Assembly (NCBI GenBank): GCA_031418035.1
Contig: JANOWU010000287.1
Span: 1 to 64,000, forward strand
DNA from: JANOYY01 sp031418035
GTDB lineage: Bacteria > Actinomycetota > Acidimicrobiia > Acidimicrobiales > JANYDT01
DNA: 64,000 nt
Direction of reading: 5' to 3'
Numbering within the stretch: the first letter of the stretch is position 1; every line of letters starts with the position of its first letter. Under the pieces are notes generated by a model. The model did no database searches. It saw only the letters and a program-made list of their open reading frames with translations, and was not told where the DNA came from. This document shows positions 1-6,751 of the stretch, piece by piece. A program made the position numbers and the translations under genes.

Positions 1-20
1 ACGTTGCGCGCCCTGCGAGG

Positions 21-97
21 CTTGTGGTGCGTTTGCCACCCTTGTGGTGCGTTCGGCCCGCCCAAACGCACCACAATGTGCCCGAACGCACCACAAG
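21..97. repeat. Four-copy nested direct/inverted repeat
   Basis: A 12-base core, TTGTGGTGCGTT, appears four times in 77 bases: twice forward (starting at 22 and 42) and twice inverted (64-76 and 84-96). The flanking base makes copy 1 pair best with copy 3 and copy 2 pair best with copy 4, so the perfect pairings interlock rather than nest. The block lies just past the stop codon of the LysR gene. It could act as a terminator-like structure, a protein-binding array or a dispersed intergenic repeat; the sequence alone does not decide. Confidence 0.8.
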
Positions 98-125
98 CTC
101 GAAGGGTCAGCCGGCACCTGCGGCG

Positions 126-1067
126 CTACAGGCGAGAGACCGCGGCGACATTGCTCAACGTGACGCCACGCTGAAGTGCGATCTCTGCGGGCAAGACATC
201 ATGAAGAACGGAGAGCAATGCCCGCGCCGGAGCAGGAAGCATGCCTCGTCGGCGTTGCACCACCCCGACCTGGCGCGGCAGCATCCCCGTGATCGGAAGC
301 GCCTTCCATGGACCGGAAAGGTAGGTCGGCACGGCCGTCGACGGGACGATGGCGACGCCCACTCCGTCGAATGCCAACGACGTGATCAGGCGCACCCCAT
401 CGATCTCGGCTTGGGGGACCAACACAATGTCGGCAGCCTCGACCGAACGGTCGAGTTCGTTTCGATACGACGTGGCGCGCGGCGGAAGGATCAACGGAAC
501 CTCATGGAGATCGTGCACGCTCAATCGCTCGCGGTCGAACAGAGCATGTCCCTTCGGAATGACCGCCAACATCTCTTCGCTGAACAGCTCCGTGACGGCC
601 ATGTCCGGGTCAGCAATCGGAAGGTTGACAATCGCCAACGAAAGCGTTCCGGCGAGCAATTGTGGCGCTAGCGAGGTCGTTGAGGCATCGACAACCACGA
701 TGTGGACGCCGGGGTGGAGCTCGTTCATCCGCTGATAGAGAACCGGCACGAGCCACCTTGCAACGGTGCCGATGATGCCGACTCGAACTTCACCGATCAC
801 CTCGTGCTTCAGGGCATTGACGTCGGCCACGAGCGCTTCGAGTTCGCTGTGAATCCGGCGGGCTCGGGCCACCACAACCTCGCCCTCTTCCGTCAGTTTT
901 CCCGCCGACCGATCGATGAGCAAAACGCCGAGTTGACGTTCGAGACGGGCGATATGCGCCGAGACATTCGACTGGACGGTGTGCAACCTGTCCGCTGCCG
1001 CGGAGAACGTTCCACAATCTGCGACGGCCATCAGTGCTGAGAGCTGACGTAAGTCCACAATCGACAT
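126..1067 (-). CDS. LysR-family transcriptional regulator
   Basis: A 313-residue protein of normal LysR length. An N-terminal winged helix-turn-helix covers about residues 4-64 (LRQLSALMAVADCGTFSAAA, then QSNVSAHIARLERQLG). A linker helix follows, and then a periplasmic-binding-protein-like effector domain from about residue 90 (VRVGIIGTVARWLVPVLY). Such proteins bind DNA as tetramers and respond to a small metabolite. The target and ligand cannot be read from the sequence. The start is an ATG at 1065-1067. The next gene upstream begins in the same direction, and no divergent partner is visible, so the usual clue to the regulated operon is missing. Family assignment is firm and function is unknown. 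Confidence 0.93.
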   Translation of the reverse strand: MSIVDLRQLSALMAVADCGTFSAAADRLHTVQSNVSAHIARLERQLGVLLIDRSAGKLTEEGEVVVARARRIHSELEALVADVNALKHEVIGEVRVGIIGTVARWLVPVLYQRMNELHPGVHIVVVDASTTSLAPQLLAGTLSLAIVNLPIADPDMAVTELFSEEMLAVIPKGHALFDRERLSVHDLHEVPLILPPRATSYRNELDRSVEAADIVLVPQAEIDGVRLITSLAFDGVGVAIVPSTAVPTYLSGPWKALPITGMLPRQVGVVQRRRGMLPAPARALLSVLHDVLPAEIALQRGVTLSNVAAVSRL

Positions 1068-1150
1068 GATGGCTCAGAAAACCGACGTCACAAAACCGTC
1101 ATCACGTGTGGTGGGCACCAACACGAGAACCCCGACGACCCGACGCCGAG

Positions 1151-3241
1151 CTACAGATCGATCGAGCGCAAGCTGCACCGGTCGTCGTCGTAGACCATCT
1201 CGAAGAAGATCGCACCCGGCACTCCCCGGAGCTGTGCAGACATGTCGAATTCCGACGTTGCGTAGAACACGGTCATACCGGCACTGGTTGCGACGCGTAG
1301 CCATTCGACGACCTCGTTGCGCAAGACCGTGTCACCCTCGGCAAGGGGATCATCGAGGACGACCACGTCTCCGCTCAGCACCGCCCGCAGGACGCCAAGT
1401 CGGACCCGTTCGGGCCTGGGCAGGTCATCGACGACACGATCAGCCAGGAAGTCCAGTTCGAAATCCGTGAGTGTGTCCATGACCAAGGATCGTGATTCGT
1501 AAGGGTCCCGACGACTGATGAGCAGGGGAAGCTCGAGGTTCTCGGCGACCGTAAGATCCCCGACAAGTATCGGGTTTGCGTCGGCAAACGCAATGGAACC
1601 GGCTTCTCGGATCGCTCGCTCCTCAATGGTCAGTGTTTCCAGGAACCGGCCGCCGACTCGAAGACGACCCGCGTCGAGTGGCTCGAATCCGGCGAGAAGC
1701 CGACACAACGATGTCCGCCCGAAGCCCGAACCGTCGAACACGACAACGAGTTGTCCCTCATCCACGGAGAAATCGTCGAGCACCACTTCGAGTCCTGATT
1801 CGCCGAACACTCGCCGGGCCCCGTGCGCCCACACCGCACGATTGGCGTCGTCGGCTTTCTGGCTCGGCTCGGCGGCGATGTCGTTCTCGGTGGGCTCGGC
1901 GATATCGTGTTCGGTGCGCTCGGCGGCAAAGTCGTTCTCGGTTGTGTCGGATTGGCGAAGGTCGTCGAGACCCAGAGATTGTCGAAGGTCATCCGGCATT
2001 GGTCGGGTGGGGTCGACCTGCACCGACATAGCCGCATCGACGGTCACGGGAATGCCCGGCACGGCCGTTTCACCGAGTGCACCCCACAGGGATTCGGGTT
2101 CGATCGATCGAAGCGCCACGGGCTCGTTCGCCATCATGAAGTCGTCGACCGGTACGTCGTCGAGTGGTTCGAACGACTCCGCCAACGGTGACAAAAACCC
2201 ACCCTGGTCGTCGTCGAGTGGTTCGAACGACTCCGGGTCCGCCGCCAACGGTGACAAGAACCCAACATGGTCGGCGTCGCTTGCAGCGGGCGTGGAATCG
2301 GCTTCGACATTCACGTGCACAGCGAGGAACGACGCCGTCTCGGCAATCGGCTCCGGCGGTAGCACGGGCTCCGGGCCGGACACGCCGGGTTCATCGGTAC
2401 GCTCCTCAAGCCGACGCTCGACCTCGGGCCAGGTTTGCGCCTCTACGTAACCAACGTCGGCACGCACCGCCCCGTACGTGGCGAAAGGCCGCGCCACATC
2501 GCTGAGCTCGTCGTAGAACTGCGGGCCTTCGACCAGGTCAGGCACGGCACTGGCGGTTTCCGCTCGCTCGAACCCGGGGTGGACGGACAACGGCTGCGAC
2601 GCCGGCGCGAGCTCGGGACTTCGTTGGGCCAGCTTGTCGAAGAGTTGCTCCGCAGGTTCGGACGGCTCGTCGGCCGACGCGGGATACCCGCGATGAAAGG
2701 CCAGAGCAACCGGGGCGAGTTCGACGGGGTGCTGCGGTGTGGCGCTCAAGTCGGCGGAATTAATGTCGCCCTGAACTTCCGACGCGCTCCGTGGTGGTGC
2801 GGACGTTTCGCCGACGACCCCGGGATAGAGCGCATGCAGGCGCTGTTTGCGTGTTCGTTCCTCGGTCGGAAGTATCGGGAGAGTCGGGATTTCCTCCGGA
2901 ACCACGTCATCGTCGACGACCCCGATCGAACGCAGAACGTCGTCGTCGACGTCGAGAACGACGAAACCACAGGTCTTGGCAAGCGAACGAGGAATGGGAA
3001 CCGCGACCGGATAGTCACCGACTAGGACCACCGACACGTCGGCCAGCGAAAGGCCAGCTACCGACTCGTCGAAGTGCAGCACACCGAAGTGTGGAATGTG
3101 CAGCGACGAGAGGGGCTCCGTTCCCTCCCCCGTCGGCGTATCAACCGTTCCATCCGTCGCAACGGCGTCATCGTGGACACCCGATTCGTCCGACTCCCCA
3201 GCGGGGTCGACGATCACATGCGACAGAGTCATATCAGCCAC
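1151..3241 (-). CDS. Degenerate ABC-type ATPase with long acidic N-terminal arm
   Basis: A 696-residue protein. Residues 1 to about 465 are acidic and low in complexity, with an internal duplication (GFLSPLA...SFEPLDD twice, residues 327-361) and repeated TEND/TEHD units at 434-454. Residues 470-690 have the layout of an ABC nucleotide-binding domain, but every key motif is altered: the P-loop reads DGSGFGRTS (Lys replaced by Arg, first Gly by Asp), the Q-loop Gln is absent (FADANPIL), the LSGGQ signature is LPRPE, Walker B is VVVLDDP (Asp for the catalytic Glu), and the H-loop His is missing. I infer a non-hydrolysing regulatory or scaffolding protein. It is last in the minus-strand EPS run. 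No permease is adjacent. The first in-frame start is a GTG; an ATG three codons later is possible and no clear ribosome site distinguishes them. Confidence 0.75.
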   Translation of the reverse strand: MADMTLSHVIVDPAGESDESGVHDDAVATDGTVDTPTGEGTEPLSSLHIPHFGVLHFDESVAGLSLADVSVVLVGDYPVAVPIPRSLAKTCGFVVLDVDDDVLRSIGVVDDDVVPEEIPTLPILPTEERTRKQRLHALYPGVVGETSAPPRSASEVQGDINSADLSATPQHPVELAPVALAFHRGYPASADEPSEPAEQLFDKLAQRSPELAPASQPLSVHPGFERAETASAVPDLVEGPQFYDELSDVARPFATYGAVRADVGYVEAQTWPEVERRLEERTDEPGVSGPEPVLPPEPIAETASFLAVHVNVEADSTPAASDADHVGFLSPLAADPESFEPLDDDQGGFLSPLAESFEPLDDVPVDDFMMANEPVALRSIEPESLWGALGETAVPGIPVTVDAAMSVQVDPTRPMPDDLRQSLGLDDLRQSDTTENDFAAERTEHDIAEPTENDIAAEPSQKADDANRAVWAHGARRVFGESGLEVVLDDFSVDEGQLVVVFDGSGFGRTSLCRLLAGFEPLDAGRLRVGGRFLETLTIEERAIREAGSIAFADANPILVGDLTVAENLELPLLISRRDPYESRSLVMDTLTDFELDFLADRVVDDLPRPERVRLGVLRAVLSGDVVVLDDPLAEGDTVLRNEVVEWLRVATSAGMTVFYATSEFDMSAQLRGVPGAIFFEMVYDDDRCSLRSIDL

Positions 3242-3266
3242 ATCGACTTACGCCCGGCGCGTCTTA

Positions 3267-3280
3267 ATGGGAATTCCCAT
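3267..3280. promoter_or_regulatory. Perfect 14-base palindrome between two EPS genes
   Basis: ATGGGAATTCCCAT is a perfect palindrome in the 41-base gap between the GT-C glycosyltransferase stop and the start of the degenerate ABC ATPase. A dyad with no loop is more typical of a dimeric repressor site than of a terminator. No regulator can be assigned. Confidence 0.4.
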
Positions 3281-3282
3281 AC

Positions 3283-4803
3283 CTAGGGTTGTGTCGGATC
3301 GGTGGCATGTGCCAAATCATAAAGGCGAACCAGACCGGCCGATGTCGTGCGTTCCCGAACGACGGTGGCTCCGGCGAGCGAACTCAGCCCCGGAAATGAA
3401 CCGGACACGAGCCCCGATTCCACAACCACCCACAGCCGGGGACGAGTGTCTCGGGCCGTCTCGATCGCCGCGGCGGGAAAGGGCTCGTGCCGTTGATCAC
3501 CCGTTTCGAACCCGCCCCAGGGATCGATCGGAAACAACGGAACTGGCCCGAGCGCGGCGGCGGGTCGGTAGTACTCGAAGTACAGACGTGTCGAGTCGTT
3601 GGCGAACACGATGCCGTCGCCTTTCTCGGCGTGGCGAAACACCTCGTGAGCGAGCGTTCGCCAATCCGCCACCTCGACACCACGTGCCCATCGCGCAACC
3701 CCGAGGAGGGCACCGCCCACAAGGCCGACAATGCTGATCGCCACGAGCAGCCGTTGGAACGTACTACGGGGTTTCCTCACCGCAAGGTCGCTGAGCAGCC
3801 ATCCGAGGCCCAGGCAAAGGTAAGGGGTGCTGTAGAGCGCACAACTCCCGACGAGCGTTGGCCGAACCGCTGACACTGCATAGAGAACCGTGGTGGGGAG
3901 CACGACACAGCCCACAACCAGGACAGCCCCGAAACGGTGGGCCCTACTCATCACGAGACGTCGGTTGTGAACGGCGAGCACGAGCGTCGAGCCACACAGC
4001 AGGAGTGCCCCGAGACGCCCTCCGCTACCGGAAACGGTCTGAACAATGTCGGATGCGGTGCCAAGCGGGCGAAACGTTGTGAGGGATCGGCCCTCGTCAC
4101 GCTGCTTCACGAGAAGTGCAGCAGCAACGGCGGCGGTCACGCCAGCAGGTGTCGCTGCGACGATGCATCGCAGGAATCGCCGACGCTCGCTGGGCAGAAA
4201 GAGTTTCGAAACAATAAGCGCGCCGACCAATGGAGCGGTCAGGAGGTGAGTGGCAACCATGAGCACGGCCCCGACACTCCAACCAACGCGCCACCGAAGC
4301 GCGACCCACCCGTCCTCCTGCGTTTCGCGAACGAAACAATACGTGACCGCGAGCGACAGAAGAAGGAGAAACGCGTAGAACCTGATGTGCTGTCCGTACC
4401 GCAGTACCGAACCGTTCAGTACGAACAGAAGCACTGCGACGAAACCTGTCCAATCGTCGAACAGGCGGCGTCCGATTCCATAGAGCAGAGGGACGCACAA
4501 AAGTACGCAAACGGTCGAAAAACTGCGCAGCCATGCCTCAGACCGGCCGATGTGCAGCCACAGGCGAAGCACGATGGCGTAGAGCGAGCCGGTCGCCTCC
4601 GACCGGTAGGTCAACTTGGCAAGCGACTCCCACGATCGGTCCGACGTCGAAATCGAAAACGCCTCGTCGGCCCACAGGCTCCATCGTCCGATGCGAAACA
4701 GCTCCAGGAAACCCAGGACCGCGAACGCAGCGGCAGTCCATTTTGCGGGTGCACTTCGTGCGAGCAACGAAGGGCCGAGAACGGCACGATCAGTCGATGG
4801 CAT
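3283..4803 (-). CDS. GT-C type membrane glycosyltransferase (GT39/ArnT-like)
   Basis: About 506 residues with many hydrophobic segments. The first extracytoplasmic loop carries WADEAFSISTSDRSW; the acidic pair after a Trp is the hallmark of polyprenyl-phosphate-sugar-dependent GT-C transferases (the GT39/GT83 dolichyl-P-mannose or ArnT-like group). The C-terminal part is a soluble loop domain (VADWRTLAHEVFRHAEKGDG, LYFEYYRPAA). Such enzymes move a sugar from undecaprenyl phosphate to a lipid-linked or protein acceptor outside the membrane. I chose the ATG at 4801-4803, which overlaps the end of the FkbH-like gene by 14 bases and places the first membrane helix near the N-terminus; a longer frame reaches 4890 but would run deep into the upstream gene. 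The donor sugar is unknown. Confidence 0.8.
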   Translation of the reverse strand: MPSTDRAVLGPSLLARSAPAKWTAAAFAVLGFLELFRIGRWSLWADEAFSISTSDRSWESLAKLTYRSEATGSLYAIVLRLWLHIGRSEAWLRSFSTVCVLLCVPLLYGIGRRLFDDWTGFVAVLLFVLNGSVLRYGQHIRFYAFLLLLSLAVTYCFVRETQEDGWVALRWRVGWSVGAVLMVATHLLTAPLVGALIVSKLFLPSERRRFLRCIVAATPAGVTAAVAAALLVKQRDEGRSLTTFRPLGTASDIVQTVSGSGGRLGALLLCGSTLVLAVHNRRLVMSRAHRFGAVLVVGCVVLPTTVLYAVSAVRPTLVGSCALYSTPYLCLGLGWLLSDLAVRKPRSTFQRLLVAISIVGLVGGALLGVARWARGVEVADWRTLAHEVFRHAEKGDGIVFANDSTRLYFEYYRPAAALGPVPLFPIDPWGGFETGDQRHEPFPAAAIETARDTRPRLWVVVESGLVSGSFPGLSSLAGATVVRERTTSAGLVRLYDLAHATDPTQP

Positions 4804-6490
4804 CGACGCGGAGCACGTGTGGCGGCCACGAACATGCCCCGACCCGGACGAACTCCCCCGGTTCAACTCCCAAGCCACGTATCCAGGCACGCATCGGCCG
4901 GTTCTTCGCTGTCTCGACGAGTTGGACGCACAGGTTGTGATTCGCGATCGTCGTCGCCGCAGCCATCATCGCGTCTTCGACGCCGCGGCCCATGGCTCGA
5001 CACGAAAGTACAAACGCATCCAGCACAGATTCGTGAGAATTACGTTCGCTTATAATAAGCGCGCCGATTATACCGTAGTCACCGAAGTCGTCCTTCGCAT
5101 GGACCAAGCGAAGCGCCACATCGTTTCGGCTCGCCATCGCAACGATCTCGGCCTCTGTGTGGCGATAACCCCCCAGCGTGAATTGATTCGTCTTTGCGAC
5201 CAGTTGGGCCAATCGAGAAAGATCGTTGGGGCGCGGTTCGAACACTGCCACGCAAAGGTGGAGCGACTCCAGAAACGAACCAAGGTCTGTTGCGTGCCGC
5301 GCGTGAACACGTTGCGTTTCCTGAGCGTATGACTCGGCCCGGGCGAGGTCGGAGTCCGTTGGTGGCAAGCGATCGAGTGCCCCCGACCGCCCGATCGCCT
5401 CGAACCATCCGGCCGGATCTTCCGGCATTTCAAGAACCGTGATCCCTTCGACGTTGGCTCCGACTTCGGCGCGTTCCATTGCCGAGTCATCGATAAACAC
5501 CATCGAAGACGTACCCAAATTCAACTCGTCCGCCATCTCCGCAATGTTGGACGACTTCGGCGACCAGTTGATCCGCCATGCCGCGAGATCGTCGACGGAA
5601 AGGAGCATCTCACGACGCGAGAACACCTCGAGAGCGTCGGCCTCGTTGTTCTTGCTCGCGACCGCAATGATCGTGCCCGCTCTCCTCAGATCCAGAAGGT
5701 AGCGCTGGAACGCCCGATACGACATACCCGGGCCCTGCTCGGCGAGGTCAACGCCGTCGGCGCCTTCTTCGCCGACAATTCCACCCCACAGGGTGTTGTC
5801 GGCGTCGACGACCGCAACCTTCTTCGCGCCCGAGCGATCGAGCTCGACAAGCCGGGCAATGCCCGCGGCGACATGTGAGAAGAGCTCTTCCGTGTACGGA
5901 ATCGTGGCAGCGGCCATACGGCGAGCATCGAGCACGTTCTTGCTGCCCAGCTCGCGAACCACGGCTTCTGCGTCGAACACGAGCACACCCGGCCGGTTGG
6001 CAACCGTGAGTCGAAGAGCCTCGCGAGCGGTACTGGCCATCGCCCGCACGCCAAAGCGGTTTGCGGCGTCGCCCAGCCCGAGTGGCACATAGTCGGGCAG
6101 CACCGGCAGCACTACCACGACGGTCACGCCGTGCTCGCTCGCCCAACTCACGCACGTTTCGCCGATCTGAACGAGGGCATCGATACCTGCGGCGGCGTCA
6201 CCCTCCACCAACGGCCACGGCCCTCCGCTCCAGAGTTCCTCGAGACGTGCCCATACGACGACGACGTCGGCTTCGTCGTGCATCGAACCGAAGAGCATCG
6301 CCTGCTGGATCTGGTCGAACGGTCCTACGTCTACGGATGGATCGAAGCCCGAGTCCACGAGCGACGACCCAAGGTACGGCGCTAAGGGATTCGCGGTGAA
6401 CGTCGCCAAAAGATACGCGCGCATATTTATTGCGCGACCCGGCGTGCGTTCGAGCTTTTGCCAGGCCAGGCGTCGAGCCAGAAGGCTCAC
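4790..6490 (-). CDS. FkbH-like HAD-IIIC protein (glyceryl/acyl-ACP loading type)
   Basis: A 566-residue protein with the FkbH layout: an N-terminal SGNH-like region (to about 215), a HAD-IIIC domain (about 222-360) and a C-terminal GNAT-like domain. The HAD motifs are clear: VVDADNTLWGG with the catalytic Asp229 and Asp231, ASKNN at 278-282, and FIDDS at 332-336. In characterised relatives this domain takes the glyceryl group of 1,3-bisphosphoglycerate, dephosphorylates it and loads it onto an acyl carrier protein. The start is a GTG at 6488-6490 that overlaps the stop of the acyl carrier protein gene (GTGA), so the two are probably translationally coupled. I infer that the pair supplies an activated three-carbon acid, or another short acyl group, to decorate the exopolysaccharide. 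Which acyl group is used cannot be read from sequence. Confidence 0.88.
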   Translation of the reverse strand: MSLLARRLAWQKLERTPGRAINMRAYLLATFTANPLAPYLGSSLVDSGFDPSVDVGPFDQIQQAMLFGSMHDEADVVVVWARLEELWSGGPWPLVEGDAAAGIDALVQIGETCVSWASEHGVTVVVVLPVLPDYVPLGLGDAANRFGVRAMASTAREALRLTVANRPGVLVFDAEAVVRELGSKNVLDARRMAAATIPYTEELFSHVAAGIARLVELDRSGAKKVAVVDADNTLWGGIVGEEGADGVDLAEQGPGMSYRAFQRYLLDLRRAGTIIAVASKNNEADALEVFSRREMLLSVDDLAAWRINWSPKSSNIAEMADELNLGTSSMVFIDDSAMERAEVGANVEGITVLEMPEDPAGWFEAIGRSGALDRLPPTDSDLARAESYAQETQRVHARHATDLGSFLESLHLCVAVFEPRPNDLSRLAQLVAKTNQFTLGGYRHTEAEIVAMASRNDVALRLVHAKDDFGDYGIIGALIISERNSHESVLDAFVLSCRAMGRGVEDAMMAAATTIANHNLCVQLVETAKNRPMRAWIRGLGVEPGEFVRVGACSWPPHVLRVDAID

Positions 6491-6714
6491 CCGTCGATCT
6501 CCTTCGCTTTCAACGCTGATCGAATTGCCCCAACGGAATTCAACTCTCGCATCTCAACAGAGGAAAAAATCACGTCATAGGTTTCCTCGATCGCCGAGAG
6601 AACGTTGAGCTGGGCAACGCTGTCCCATTCGGTAACGGTTCCTCGTCCTGACTGGTCGGTCAAACTGGCTTCGTCAACAGCGAGGACGTCAGCGATCAGC
6701 GATTCCAAGGACAT
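6487..6714 (-). CDS. Acyl carrier protein
   Basis: A 75-residue acidic helical protein with the phosphopantetheine attachment motif WDSVAQL; Ser32 is the expected modification site (the usual DSL reads DSV). I chose the ATG at 6712-6714 because it gives the normal ACP length and is preceded by GGAAAGGG; a longer frame to 6861 would add about 50 residues that do not look like ACP and would overlap the GH44 gene. It ends in a 4-base overlap with the FkbH-like gene, which is its likely partner. This is a dedicated ACP in a polysaccharide locus, since no fatty-acid synthesis genes are nearby. Confidence 0.9.
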   Translation of the reverse strand: MSLESLIADVLAVDEASLTDQSGRGTVTEWDSVAQLNVLSAIEETYDVIFSSVEMRELNSVGAIRSALKAKEIDG

Positions 6715-6751
6715 GGGAGACCCTTTCCGGTCGTGGCTTTGCGGAGCCAAC

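Noticed and set aside
2435..3025. A 196-residue plus-strand frame opposite the pseudo-ABC gene
   Set aside because: Composition and lack of motifs mark it as an antisense shadow.
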